DNA of 54,702 nucleotides, from the NCBI GenBank assembly GCA_934102355.1, contig CAKOSO010000007.1:1-54702 (forward strand), in the 5' to 3' direction. The notes below the pieces were generated by a model. The model worked only from the letters and a program-made list of their open reading frames with translations, was not told the origin of the DNA and made no database searches. The translations under genes and the position numbers were made by a program. This DNA is from an uncultured Bacilli bacterium (GTDB lineage: Bacteria; Bacillota_I; Bacilli_A; RF39; UBA660). The number at the start of each line of letters is the position of its first letter. Positions within the stretch are counted from its first letter, which is position 1. Below, piece after piece: positions 17,425 through 27,183 of the stretch.

Positions 17425-18414
17425 TTGAAAATTTGTACTGATCCAAGTGTTTTAAAAGTAATTTATTTTTTAAAAATAATTGTGATTATAATTAAAATTG
17501 CTGTTCCAATAATCTTAGTAGTACTTGCTATGATTGATTTATTTAAAGCAGTAATTGCATCTGATGATAAAGAAAAGAACAAAGCAGTAAAACTTCTTAT
17601 TAAAAGAGTTATTTATTCTTTACTTATTTTCTTTGTTCCTACTATTGTGAATACTTTAATGATTACTATTGGTAATATGGGTGAAAGTGAAAATTTCACT
17701 GATTGTTTAGAAAATGCTACTATTGAAAATATTAATAAATATCAAGCTGAAGAGGAAAAAAAGAAACAAGAAGGGGCAAAGAAAAACCAAAGTAATAGTA
17801 ATGGTGGTAATTCTGGCAATAGCGGTTCAAGCGGAAATAATAACAATACTGATAGCAGTGATAGGCAAAAAGTTGTAGAAAATCTTGCTGCATTTATTGC
17901 TTCTGAAGTTGGATATAGTAAAGATGAGTATTGGGCCGGATTACTATTTCAGATGGCAGTATTTATGAACAATTATGGTTCACAAACAGCTTATTCTGGA
18001 GTTAATATTAATACAAAAATGACAACTGATTCTATTTGTAAAGTTCTTAGTGTTAAATATAAAGGTGGAGGAAGGCTTTATTCAGATAAATACTGTTATT
18101 TAACATATGAAGATCTAGCTAAAAATAGTGTTGTTAAATCAGTATCTGAAGATCGTCAAAAGTTCTTAGAAGCTGCAGTTCAGGCAGTATTAAATAAAGA
18201 ATTTACTATTCCAAAAAATGTTGTATTTGCAAGATCTGAAAAAGGTAGTATTAAAAACAGTTATAATATAATTTATACTTCAAAAAGTGGACAATGGTTT
18301 GCTACTAAAGGTAATTTTTCTAATGTTGATATATATGGAAATAAGGTAAGTACTAATAAACAATATTATATTAAAAAGGCAAATGAACTTTATAAAAAAT
18401 ATGTAAAAAATTAA
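17425..18414 (+). CDS. membrane protein with VirB2/TrbC-like N-terminus and low-complexity linker
   Basis: A 329-residue plus-strand protein starting at TTG with a strong AAGGAGGT site 7 nt upstream. Residues 1-85 hold two hydrophobic segments split by a charged loop (ASDDKEKNKAVKLLIKR), a layout resembling the pilin-like VirB2/TrbC fold. A Gln/Ser/Gly/Asn linker (about 110-150) leads to a C-terminal domain of about 180 residues that weakly resembles SleB/CwlJ-type wall hydrolases (IASEVGYSKDEYWAGLLFQMA, AAVQAVLNKEF). Both assignments are tentative. It stands alone, with no secretion-system genes nearby. Confidence 0.6.
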   Translation: MKICTDPSVLKVIYFLKIIVIIIKIAVPIILVVLAMIDLFKAVIASDDKEKNKAVKLLIKRVIYSLLIFFVPTIVNTLMITIGNMGESENFTDCLENATIENINKYQAEEEKKKQEGAKKNQSNSNGGNSGNSGSSGNNNNTDSSDRQKVVENLAAFIASEVGYSKDEYWAGLLFQMAVFMNNYGSQTAYSGVNINTKMTTDSICKVLSVKYKGGGRLYSDKYCYLTYEDLAKNSVVKSVSEDRQKFLEAAVQAVLNKEFTIPKNVVFARSEKGSIKNSYNIIYTSKSGQWFATKGNFSNVDIYGNKVSTNKQYYIKKANELYKKYVKN

Positions 18415-18446
18415 AAAGGTTATACCATCAGGTATAGCCTTTTTAG
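18412..18446. terminator. bidirectional terminator between the VirB2-like gene and valS
   Basis: AAAAAGGTTATACC/GGTATAGCCTTTTT arms with an ATCA loop and one G-T pair. It serves the two convergent genes. Confidence 0.85.
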
Positions 18447-20860
18447 TTATTATTTTCTTCACTTAAATCAAGTTCAATATTTGTAATTTCAAATCCTGTT
18501 TCTTTTTCTTTTATATCAAGATTTTCAATAAATAATGTTGCCTTAAAATCTTTAATTGACTCATTTATTGCTGACATTAATTCTTTACTAGCATTTAGAT
18601 TTAAATTCTTAACTGGTGTTTTTAATGATGTATTATTATTTGTTTTTTCTCCTCTTACTGCGCTAATAATATCAATTATTTCATCACCATATTTCATTTC
18701 ATCTTTGAAATTGAAATTTAAAGGTTTCATTTCAGTTAAATGGATTGATTTTTTAGTGTGATATAATTCTTGGAATATTTCTTCTGTTATAAATGGGAAA
18801 AAGATACTAAAGTCTTGTAATAGTTTATATAAGATTGTATATACTGTTTTTTGTCCTGAATATCTTGGAATACTTCCAAACTCTTCTGGTCTATATAATC
18901 TATGTTTTACTATTTCAATGTAATTATCACAGAAATTCCAGAAAAATTTTTCTAATGTATTTAATGCAAGTCCCATTTCATAATCATCTAGATATTTTAT
19001 AAATGATTTTTCTACTTCTTTAAAGTTTTCTAAAATCCATCTATCAATATATTCATAGTCATTAAATTCTTTATCCTCATAATCTTGTAAATGCATTTCA
19101 ATGAATTTTGATACATTCCAGATCTTATTTATTAATTTTTTACCTCTAGTAAATGTTTCTTCATTAAATACAATATCAGTTCCAAGTTTTCCAGATCCTG
19201 CCCAATATCTTACTACGTCTGCGCCATAAGTTTCTAATAATTCAAATGGTTCCATTTTAGAGTTACTTTTACTTTTGGAAATTTTTTCTCCTTTGTTTGC
19301 CATTACAAATCCAGATATCATAATATTCTCCCATGGGGTTAAATTAAAGTTATAGTATCCTTTTACTATACTATAAAAATCCCAGGTTCTTATAATATCA
19401 TGAGCATTACACCTTAGACTCATTGGTTTTAATATGTCTTCATAGTTTTCTTTTTCACCATATTTCATATTAATAAGTGGTGTTACAGATGATGTTTGCC
19501 ATGTATCCATTATATCTTTTTCTGGTATAAATCTATCGCATCCACAAGTGCAAGAATGTTTTGGTTTATCTGTTAATGGGTTTACTGGAAGATCTTCTTT
19601 ATCTGCAAGAATTACTTTTCCACAATCTTCACAATACCAAACTGGGAATGGTACTCCAAAGTATCTTTGTCTTGAAATACACCAATCCCACATTATGTTT
19701 TCTACCCATTCGTTGTATCTAGCTTGCATGTGAGCTGGGTGCCATTTTATATCATTACCAATTTTTAAGAAATCTTTTTTATGATTCATAATATCTATAA
19801 ACCATTGATTCATTATCGTGTATTCAACTTCTTTTCCACATCTTTCATGTGTTTGAACTTCATGCTCTAATTCTTCTATTTTTACTAAGTATCCAGCTTC
19901 GCTGAAATCTTCAATAATTTGTTTTCTTGCTTGTTTTATTGTTAATCCACCATATTTTTTTACAGAATCAACTATATGACCATCTTTTGTAAATATGTTT
20001 TTTAATGGTAAATTATATTTTTTCCACCATTCAATATCTGTTTGGTCACCAAATGTACAACACATAACAATTCCTGTTCCTTTTTCAGCATCTACTTTTT
20101 CATCTGCCATTATAGGAACTTCTACATCGATAACTGGGATGTGTGCTGTTTTACCAATTAGGTAATTATGTTTTTCATCTGTTGGATTTACAAATACGCA
20201 TACTATTGCAGGAATTAATTCTGGTCTTGTAGTTGCAATTGTAAATGTTTCACCATCAGTTGTTTCATAGTTTAAATAATTGAATGTCGTTTTTATTGTT
20301 TTTGTTTCCAACTCTGCTTGTGCAATTGATGTTAAACATTCATTACACCATAATGCCGGGCTTTCTTTGTGGTAACAATTTCCTTGCTCTACTAATTTAA
20401 TGAATGATAGTTGACTGATTTTAGAACTTGATGGGCTTACTGTTTTATAAGCGTTTTCTACATCAGCACTAAATCCAGCTCTTTGGAATAGTTTTTTAAA
20501 TTCAGCTTCATATTTATTTGTTGTTTCATAGCATAGTTTAGAGAATGCTTCTCTTCCTATTTCATGAGCTTTTTTACCTTGTTCTTTTTCAACTAATCTC
20601 TCGCTTGGAAGTCCATTGTCATCAAATCCAAATGGATAAAAAACATTGTACCCTCTTAATCTTTTATACCTTGCTATCATTTCTGCTTGTGAATATGAAA
20701 ATATATGACCAATATGAATTTTACCATTAACTGTTGGAGGTGGTGTATCTATTGAATAAACTTCTCTTCCATCTCTTTTAAATTCATAAATTTTGTTATC
20801 ATTCCAGTATTCCATCCATTTTGTTTCTTTTTCTTTGAAATTATACTTTTTATCTAACAT
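18443..20860 (-). CDS. valS: valine-tRNA ligase
   Basis: An 805-residue class I synthetase. The HIGH motif is HIGHIFSYSQ near residue 51, the KMSKS loop reads KISKS (GEKISKSKSN), and the editing domain and anticodon-binding domain are present. The FDDNGLPSERLVE segment and the length, short of the usual 880 or so and lacking the long C-terminal coiled-coil arm of Bacillus ValS, mark the subtype more typical of archaea and some bacterial groups. It is expressed behind a T-box whose specifier is a valine codon. Confidence 0.95.
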   Translation of the reverse strand: MLDKKYNFKEKETKWMEYWNDNKIYEFKRDGREVYSIDTPPPTVNGKIHIGHIFSYSQAEMIARYKRLRGYNVFYPFGFDDNGLPSERLVEKEQGKKAHEIGREAFSKLCYETTNKYEAEFKKLFQRAGFSADVENAYKTVSPSSSKISQLSFIKLVEQGNCYHKESPALWCNECLTSIAQAELETKTIKTTFNYLNYETTDGETFTIATTRPELIPAIVCVFVNPTDEKHNYLIGKTAHIPVIDVEVPIMADEKVDAEKGTGIVMCCTFGDQTDIEWWKKYNLPLKNIFTKDGHIVDSVKKYGGLTIKQARKQIIEDFSEAGYLVKIEELEHEVQTHERCGKEVEYTIMNQWFIDIMNHKKDFLKIGNDIKWHPAHMQARYNEWVENIMWDWCISRQRYFGVPFPVWYCEDCGKVILADKEDLPVNPLTDKPKHSCTCGCDRFIPEKDIMDTWQTSSVTPLINMKYGEKENYEDILKPMSLRCNAHDIIRTWDFYSIVKGYYNFNLTPWENIMISGFVMANKGEKISKSKSNSKMEPFELLETYGADVVRYWAGSGKLGTDIVFNEETFTRGKKLINKIWNVSKFIEMHLQDYEDKEFNDYEYIDRWILENFKEVEKSFIKYLDDYEMGLALNTLEKFFWNFCDNYIEIVKHRLYRPEEFGSIPRYSGQKTVYTILYKLLQDFSIFFPFITEEIFQELYHTKKSIHLTEMKPLNFNFKDEMKYGDEIIDIISAVRGEKTNNNTSLKTPVKNLNLNASKELMSAINESIKDFKATLFIENLDIKEKETGFEITNIELDLSEENNN

Positions 20861-20881
20861 ATTAACTCCTTCTTTCTATAA

Positions 20882-21097
20882 TAAAAAGGCGATACCAAAG
20901 GACGAATTATCGTGGTACCACCTTATTTTATAATATTTCTATTATCTCTTATATTTAACGCATATCTACGTACTATTCTACTTTATTCAAATAATAAGTT
21001 CCAAAGCTACCTTCAGCTATATTATTTATTAGTTTCCACCATCCACTAACTCTCTTTAAAACTTTATAGCTTACTCCTCTTTTTCTTGACCTTTAAT
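20882..21097 (-). promoter_or_regulatory. T-box riboswitch (valine) ahead of valS
   Basis: The minus-strand leader has stem I elements (AGAGAG, then GGATGGTGGAAAC), a specifier region GAAGGTAGC giving GTA (valine; 21008-21010), and the T-box AGGTGGTACCACG (20911-20923). The terminator pairs GGTGGTACC with GGTATCGCC and ends in TTTTTAT at about 20882. Uncharged tRNA-Val should stabilise the antiterminator and switch valS on. Confidence 0.93.
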
Positions 21098-21099
21098 TT

Positions 21100-21216
21100 T
21101 TATACCATTGGAAATTCCTGAATTTCTCCTACTACTACAAATACAAGTATTAATATTGCAAGTAATAAAAGGAAAAAGACCATCATACCCCAACCATGAT
21201 TATTGAGTTTAACCAT
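21100..21216 (-). CDS. 38-residue single-span membrane peptide
   Basis: The minus strand encodes MVKLNNHGWGMMVFFLLLL and a further hydrophobic stretch, ending GEIQEFPMV. GAGGAGTGAT lies just upstream and overlaps the end of trxB, and the start codon follows the trxB stop by 4 nt, so it is translationally coupled to it. One membrane segment covers about residues 9-30. The size and shape recall the YjcZ/tiny-TM small proteins of spore formers, but there is no specific match. Confidence 0.6.
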   Translation of the reverse strand: MVKLNNHGWGMMVFFLLLLAILILVFVVVGEIQEFPMV

Positions 21217-21220
21217 GATA

Positions 21221-22123
21221 TCACTCCTCAAAGCTTAAATCCTTGATGCAAGATGTCGCTGCTATAACTCCATCTGATGATGCTGTTATTATTTGATATG
21301 CATCTTTTTTTACGATATCACCAGCAGCATATATTCCTTTAACGCAGGTTTCTTTTCTTTCATCTACATTAATATAACCTTTTTCGTCTAAAATATCAAG
21401 CTTTTTTAAAAATGATGTTGCAGGTTCATACCCTATAAATATAAAACATGCTTTAATATTTAGAAATTTATCATTTGATAAGATTACTCCTTTTAACTTA
21501 GAATTTTCTTCTACAAACTCTTTTACTTCTGTATTTAATAGTACATTGATATTTTGTTTATTTTCTATTCTTTCAATTAAGGTTTTATCGCCACGCATAT
21601 TAGTACCACGATAAAGAATTGTTACATTTTTGCAGATATCAGATAAGTATAATGCTTCTTCTAATGCACTATTTCCAGCTCCAACAATAGCAACATCTTC
21701 ATTCTTATAAAGGGAGCCATCACATAATGAACAAAAGCTTATACCCTTTCCTTCTAATCTATCTTCATTTTTTACTGGTAGTTTCTTTGGAGATCTTCCA
21801 ACTGCAATGATAACTTTTCTCACTTCTATTTCTTCATCATTTAGTATTAATTTTTTTGTTTTACCATCAATTATTTCTTTTACTTCTCCAAATATGTATG
21901 GTATCTTTGTTTCTTTTAATTGTTCATAAAACTTATAAGCTAAATCTGGCCCCGAAATACTTTCATATCCAAGATAGTTTTCTACCATGGAAGATTTATT
22001 AATAATACCTCCAGGTGTATCTTTTTCAATTATGCAACAATTAATATTAGCACGGCTTAAGTAAATTGCAGCAGTTATACCTGCTGGACCTGCCCCAATT
22101 ATAGCAACATCATATTTTTTCAT
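21221..22123 (-). CDS. trxB: thioredoxin-disulfide reductase
   Basis: A 300-residue flavoprotein with FAD site GAGPAG (10-15), NADPH site GAGNSA (148-153) and a redox pair Cys131-Ser-Leu-Cys134. The usual middle residues are Ala-Thr; the pair itself is intact. It reduces thioredoxin with NADPH; a ferredoxin/flavodoxin reductase-like variant cannot be excluded. Its ATG overlaps the lgt stop (ATGA). Confidence 0.9.
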   Translation of the reverse strand: MKKYDVAIIGAGPAGITAAIYLSRANINCCIIEKDTPGGIINKSSMVENYLGYESISGPDLAYKFYEQLKETKIPYIFGEVKEIIDGKTKKLILNDEEIEVRKVIIAVGRSPKKLPVKNEDRLEGKGISFCSLCDGSLYKNEDVAIVGAGNSALEEALYLSDICKNVTILYRGTNMRGDKTLIERIENKQNINVLLNTEVKEFVEENSKLKGVILSNDKFLNIKACFIFIGYEPATSFLKKLDILDEKGYINVDERKETCVKGIYAAGDIVKKDAYQIITASSDGVIAATSCIKDLSFEE

Positions 22124-22890
22124 TTTTGTTTCTCCTTTCTTATAAAGGCAAGATATGCACCAAGTAAGAACAACACTATTGATATTACTTGAGCCATCTT
22201 TAAACTTCCAAACATTAAGCTGTCAGTTCTTAATCCTTCTATAAAGAATCTTGCAAAAGAATACCACATTAGGTATATTCCAATTAATAATCCTGGTTTT
22301 AAATCCTTTTTATATTTTCTTATAATTACTAAAAGTATGAACCCTAGAAGATTCCATATACTTTCATATAAGAATGTTGGATGGTAATATGCTCCATCAA
22401 TATACATTCCATTTATTATAAATTTTGGTAAATGTAGTTTTTCAAGAAAAATTCTTGATACCATTGGTCCATGGGCTTCACTGTTGAAAAAGTTTCCCCA
22501 TCTTCCAATTGCTTGAGCTATTATTACTGCTGGAGATGCAATGTCTAAAATTCTTAAAAAGCTTACTTTATTTTTATTGCAATGATATGCAATTGTTATT
22601 ACTCCCGCTATTATAGCTCCATGAATTGCCAAACCACCATTCCATACCTCAATTATTTCTATAGGATTTTTAATGTAGTAACTAAAATTAAATAAAACAT
22701 AATATAATCTTGCTCCTATTATGCCGAATAGAATTGTATAGAAAGCTGTATTATATATAAAATTTTCTTCTAATTTTTGTTTTTTAGACTCTTTTAAAAA
22801 TAAGAGCGCTCCGGTTAATATTGCAAGAAGCATGGTTATTGAATACCAATATATTTTTATAAATCCTAAATCGATTGCAATTGGGTTCAT
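22120..22890 (-). CDS. lgt: prolipoprotein diacylglyceryl transferase
   Basis: A 256-residue multi-span membrane enzyme. The start at 22890 (MNPIAIDLG) has GGAGG upstream; a TTG four codons earlier is rejected. Signature GRWGNFFNSEAHG and the HGAI motif are present. It attaches diacylglycerol to the lipobox Cys of prolipoproteins, so it serves the lipoproteins at 3286 and 36140. The lgt-trxB order is common in Firmicutes. Confidence 0.96.
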   Translation of the reverse strand: MNPIAIDLGFIKIYWYSITMLLAILTGALLFLKESKKQKLEENFIYNTAFYTILFGIIGARLYYVLFNFSYYIKNPIEIIEVWNGGLAIHGAIIAGVITIAYHCNKNKVSFLRILDIASPAVIIAQAIGRWGNFFNSEAHGPMVSRIFLEKLHLPKFIINGMYIDGAYYHPTFLYESIWNLLGFILLVIIRKYKKDLKPGLLIGIYLMWYSFARFFIEGLRTDSLMFGSLKMAQVISIVLFLLGAYLAFIRKEKQK

Positions 22891-22905
22891 TTCATCCTCC
22901 AAATT

Positions 22906-25713
22906 CTATAACATCTTTTTCAAATATTCTCCAGTGTATGAATTTTCACATTTTGCTACTTCTTCTGGTGTTCCACAAGCTACTATAGTTCCACCGCCAA
23001 CACCACCATCTGGTCCTAAATCAATTATATGATCAGCAACTTTTATCATGTCTAAGTTATGTTCGATAACTATTACTGTGTCTTTATTATCTACTATTTT
23101 CTTTATTATTTCAAGGAGTTTTTTGATATCCTCAGAATGAAGCCCTGTTGTTGGTTCATCCATTATAAATACTGTTTTTCCTGTAGGTTTTTTCTGTAAT
23201 TCTTTTGCAAGTTTAACACGTGATGCTTCTCCACCCGATAATGTCGGAGCACTTTGCCCTAATTTAATATAGCCAAGCCCAACATCTTCTAAAACTTGTA
23301 ATTTTCTTTTGATTTTAGGGTGATTTTCAAAGAATTTTAATGCTTCTGATACACGCATATCTAATACTTCGGTAATATTTTTATCTTTGAATTTAATTTT
23401 TAGACTTTCACTGTTATATCTTGCTCCATGACAAACTTCACACGGAACATATACATCTGGTAAAAAGTGCATTTCAATTCTTTTAACACCATCACCACGA
23501 CATGCCTCACATCTTCCACCTTTTACATTAAATGAAAATCTACTCTTATCATACCCTAACATCTTGGCTTCTTTTGTCGTAGTAAATAAATCTCTTATAT
23601 CATCGAAAACTCCAGTATATGTTGCTGGATTACTTCTTGGTGTTCTACCAATTGGATCTTGTGAAATAAACACAACTTTATCTATATTTTCCATTCCTTT
23701 TATTTCTTTATGTAATCCTGGCTTTACTTTTGATTTATATATTTGCTTTGCTAAGCTTTTATATAGTATTTCATTTATTAATGTTGATTTACCAGATCCT
23801 GATACTCCTGTTACACATGTGAATGTTCCAAGTGGTATTGACACTGTTATATTTTTTAAGTTGTTTTCTTTTGCTCCAATTATCTTTAGTGTTTTGCCAT
23901 TTCCTTTTCTTCTTTTTTTAGGAACTTCAATGCATTTTTTCCCACTTAAATATCCTCCGGTAATACTATTTTCATCATTTGTCACTTCTTCTGGTGTTCC
24001 TTGCGACATTATATATCCACCATTTTCTCCAGCACCAGGACCTATATCTACTAAATAATCAGCTCTTTTCATAGTATCAATATCATGTTCTACTACAATT
24101 AATGTATTTCCTAAATCTCTCATTTTTAACATTGCATCAATTAATTTATCATTGTCTTTTTGATGTAATCCAATACTTGGTTCGTCAAGTACATATAATA
24201 TTCCTGTTAAACCTGTTCCTATTTGAGTTGCTAACCTTATTCTTTGAGATTCACCACCAGATAATGTTCCTGCTGTTCTATTTAATGTTAAGTAATCAAG
24301 CCCTACATTTATTAAGAATTGTAGACGGGATTTTAACTCTTTAATAAGCAACTCTGATATAATCATTTCTTCCTTAGTTAATTTTAATGATTCAATAAAA
24401 TTAAGCATCTCTTTTATACTCATACATGATACTTGATAAATATTTTTACCATTTATAAGTACAGATAATACTTCATCTTTTAATCTTGCTCCATGACATG
24501 TTGGACAAACTAGTTCTATCATGTATGATTCAATCCAATCTCTTATCCACTCACTAGTTGTTTCCATGTATCTTCTTTCTAAATTATTTATTATTCCTTC
24601 ATATTCACCTAAACTATTATTAATGTTTCCACTTTTGCTCTTATAATTAAATCTTATAATTTCATGATTTCCATACAAAATAATGTCTAATTCTTCTTTT
24701 GTTAAATCTTTAATTGGTTTTGATAAATCAATATTGTAATGATTACAACAACATTCTAGTCTTTTATAATACATATTGTCATTATCATCACCCAATGTTT
24801 TTATACCACCATCTTTAATAGAAATATTTTTTTCTGGCATAATCAAGTCTTTATCAATAACTAATTTAACACCTAATCCCTTACAATCTGGACATGATCC
24901 ATAAGGTGCATTAAAACTAAATGTTCTAGGTTCTAATTCTTTAAGCGAAAAATCACAATATGGACATGCAAAGTTTTCTGAGAATAATACCTTACCCTTT
25001 CCTAATACATCTATTAGTGTTTTACCATTTGCTAGTTTAGTTGCATTTTCTAATGATTCATAAAGTCTAGATCTAATTTCTGGTTTTATCACTAATCTAT
25101 CAATTACAACTTCTATATTGTGTTTTTTTGTTTTTGAAAGTTCTATTTCTTCACTTAATTCATGTGTTTCTCCATCAACAATAACTCTTACATAACCATC
25201 TTTTCTTAAATCTTCAAATAAGTCTTTAAATGTCCCTTTTTTGCCTTCCGCTACTGGTGATAAAACAATTATTTTAGTTCCTTCATCGTAGGACATTATT
25301 TTATTTGTCATTTCTTCAATGCTTTGACTTTTTATTGGTATTTTATGCGTTGGGCAAAATGGAATTCCTACTCTCGCGTATAAAACACATAGGTATTCAT
25401 ATATTTCAGTTACTGTTCCAACGGTTGATCTTGGATTATTATTTGTTGTTTTTTGATCAATTGATATTGTTGGAGATAATCCTTCTATTGAATCTACTGC
25501 TGGTTTTTTTATTCCACCAAAAAACTGTTTTGCATATGTAGATTGACTTTCTAAAAATCTTCTTTCTCCTTCAGCACAAATAGTATCAAAAGCAAGAGAT
25601 GATTTTCCTGATCCTGATACCCCAGTCATAACTATTAATTTATTTTTAGGTAATTCTAGATTGATATTTTTTAAATTATTTTCTCTAGCACCTTTAATTA
25701 TTATCTTATCCAT
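22906..25713 (-). CDS. uvrA: UvrABC excinuclease subunit A
   Basis: A 935-residue protein with two ABC ATPase halves (Walker A GVSGSGKSS and GVSGSGKST; signatures LSGGESQR and LSGGEASR) and zinc-finger cysteine pairs (CPYC, CPDC, CPTC, CEAC...CEVC). It recognises DNA damage and loads UvrB. It leads uvrA-lgt-trxB. No LexA-type operator is evident upstream. Confidence 0.98.
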   Translation of the reverse strand: MDKIIIKGARENNLKNINLELPKNKLIVMTGVSGSGKSSLAFDTICAEGERRFLESQSTYAKQFFGGIKKPAVDSIEGLSPTISIDQKTTNNNPRSTVGTVTEIYEYLCVLYARVGIPFCPTHKIPIKSQSIEEMTNKIMSYDEGTKIIVLSPVAEGKKGTFKDLFEDLRKDGYVRVIVDGETHELSEEIELSKTKKHNIEVVIDRLVIKPEIRSRLYESLENATKLANGKTLIDVLGKGKVLFSENFACPYCDFSLKELEPRTFSFNAPYGSCPDCKGLGVKLVIDKDLIMPEKNISIKDGGIKTLGDDNDNMYYKRLECCCNHYNIDLSKPIKDLTKEELDIILYGNHEIIRFNYKSKSGNINNSLGEYEGIINNLERRYMETTSEWIRDWIESYMIELVCPTCHGARLKDEVLSVLINGKNIYQVSCMSIKEMLNFIESLKLTKEEMIISELLIKELKSRLQFLINVGLDYLTLNRTAGTLSGGESQRIRLATQIGTGLTGILYVLDEPSIGLHQKDNDKLIDAMLKMRDLGNTLIVVEHDIDTMKRADYLVDIGPGAGENGGYIMSQGTPEEVTNDENSITGGYLSGKKCIEVPKKRRKGNGKTLKIIGAKENNLKNITVSIPLGTFTCVTGVSGSGKSTLINEILYKSLAKQIYKSKVKPGLHKEIKGMENIDKVVFISQDPIGRTPRSNPATYTGVFDDIRDLFTTTKEAKMLGYDKSRFSFNVKGGRCEACRGDGVKRIEMHFLPDVYVPCEVCHGARYNSESLKIKFKDKNITEVLDMRVSEALKFFENHPKIKRKLQVLEDVGLGYIKLGQSAPTLSGGEASRVKLAKELQKKPTGKTVFIMDEPTTGLHSEDIKKLLEIIKKIVDNKDTVIVIEHNLDMIKVADHIIDLGPDGGVGGGTIVACGTPEEVAKCENSYTGEYLKKML

Positions 25714-25811
25714 AATTCCTCCAAAAGCGACTTTATTATATCACATTTTTTAGTAGTAATATAGTAGTAAATATTTCTATATAATTATACCAAACATTTG
25801 TTTTCTTTGTA

Positions 25812-25845
25812 AATAAAAAGTTATTAACATTTTTTGTTAACAACT
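25812..25845 (-). terminator. terminator after the HD-domain gene
   Basis: GTTATTAACA/TGTTAACAAC arms (25820-25829 and 25835-25844) with one mismatched pair, ending on the minus strand in TTTTTATTT. It touches the stop codon of the HD gene and separates the uvrB group from uvrA. Confidence 0.75.
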
Positions 25846-26419
25846 ACTTTATAATATTATTATTTTCATCAAATTCAACATCGATAAATTTTCTACTAGC
25901 TAAGTAATCACACATATGAACAAAAATTTGATATTTTGTTTTTGGTTTTGGTAATACTACATCAGAATAACTATTAGTATTCCACTGTCCCATATGAGTT
26001 GCTATAGTATTTATTAAAAACTTAAGTTCCATATCTGTAAATGTTAATTTATCTTTATTTTCTTCTAAGAATTTGCCAACTAGTAAAGGATGATCAAATC
26101 TTGTATATCTTTCTTTTGGATTGCCTAATTTAAAACTATCATGAAGAATTAAAGCAATTAGTATTAAATCCTTTTCTTTATGTGAAAAATACTCATCCAT
26201 ACATTCAAGATTTAATACTTCATTTGCTATTGCTACTGCTACTTTTGTATGTCTTACCAGTCCATGTTTTCCTAATGCAAACTTAGGATGATATTTACCT
26301 GTAGATGATGCTTCTACTTCATAAAAATAGTCTGGTACTAAATCTAATAATATATCTAGATTTTTTCTATAATTTTCATTTTTTATATAATTTTTTTCTA
26401 CTTCAAATACTTCTTTCAT
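25844..26419 (-). CDS. HD-domain phosphohydrolase-like protein
   Basis: A 191-residue soluble protein with HD-superfamily metal residues: RH at 56-57, HD at 93-94 (ILHDSFKLGN), and further candidates in DHPLL and THMGQW. Such proteins often hydrolyse nucleotides or cyclic nucleotides. It overlaps nothing but follows the DUF1287 gene with 1 nt spacing, so it shares an operon with uvrB and the DUF1287 gene. The substrate is unknown. Confidence 0.8.
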   Translation of the reverse strand: MKEVFEVEKNYIKNENYRKNLDILLDLVPDYFYEVEASSTGKYHPKFALGKHGLVRHTKVAVAIANEVLNLECMDEYFSHKEKDLILIALILHDSFKLGNPKERYTRFDHPLLVGKFLEENKDKLTFTDMELKFLINTIATHMGQWNTNSYSDVVLPKPKTKYQIFVHMCDYLASRKFIDVEFDENNNIIK

Positions 26420-26420
26420 A

Positions 26421-27173
26421 TTACTCCTTAATGCTGTTTATTAATTTTTCTAAATTATCGTTGTATGTAAATCTATAATGAGATGTTATTTCCATTTCTG
26501 TTTCTTCTAATCTGTCTTCTTCTTTTTCTGTTTGTGTTTCATCTCTATTTTGGATTAAGTATGGAATACCATTAGCATTTCTTTTATCTGATGTCATTGC
26601 TATGTGTTCATCAGTATTAAATACTAATATATCTCCAGGATTAAACTCCATGATATCTTTCATATCAGTTGAGTATTTTTCGGTATATCTTTTAAAGAAA
26701 GTATCCTGATTATTAACTCTTCTAAAATCAATATTTTGATCAATTATATCTATTCCATACGCTTCTTTATTTTGAAGGATATCAGTATCAATCATTTTCT
26801 TTAAATCATATCCTGCTTCTTTTAAGGCAAACCAGATTGTATCAGTACATACTCCTTCGTTTTCTGGCGGATAACCTCCACCATAATATTTATTTGCATA
26901 TGATGGGTTTATTATAGCATAATTCTTCAACCCTATTAAAATGTCTGTATAGTCATCAATCTTGTTATTATTATAATCGTAATTGCTTTGCTTATCTAAA
27001 AATCCAAAATCATATGCATAGTAGTATTCATGTTCATGAGTTTCATTTGGTTTTAATTTTTTTAGTGTTACAAAATAATCCACCATCTCAAAACACATAA
27101 ATGCTAGCATAACTAGAATGCATATTAATAAAAATCTTTTAAACGGTTTTTTTAATTTTTTCTTTTTAGACAT
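26421..27173 (-). CDS. DUF1287 membrane-anchored protein
   Basis: A 250-residue protein with an N-terminal membrane segment (about 13-33) and an extracytoplasmic DUF1287 domain. Hallmarks are YYGGGYPPENEGVCTDTIWFALKEAGYDL with the likely catalytic Cys, NIDFRRV, and GDILVFNTDEHIAMTSDK with the His. The fold is related to NlpC/P60-like cysteine peptidases, so a wall-peptide hydrolase or amidase activity is plausible but unproven. It lies between uvrB and the HD gene. Confidence 0.85.
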   Translation of the reverse strand: MSKKKKLKKPFKRFLLICILVMLAFMCFEMVDYFVTLKKLKPNETHEHEYYYAYDFGFLDKQSNYDYNNNKIDDYTDILIGLKNYAIINPSYANKYYGGGYPPENEGVCTDTIWFALKEAGYDLKKMIDTDILQNKEAYGIDIIDQNIDFRRVNNQDTFFKRYTEKYSTDMKDIMEFNPGDILVFNTDEHIAMTSDKRNANGIPYLIQNRDETQTEKEEDRLEETEMEITSHYRFTYNDNLEKLINSIKE

Positions 27174-27183
27174 ATGCCCTCCA

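Noticed and set aside
23564..24058. 164-residue plus-strand frame
   Set aside because: It lies wholly antisense to uvrA, has no ribosome site, and looks like complementary codons.
25714..25811. LexA/SOS box ahead of uvrA
   Set aside because: No CGAAC-N4-GTTCG-like palindrome was found in the uvrA or uvrB upstream DNA.
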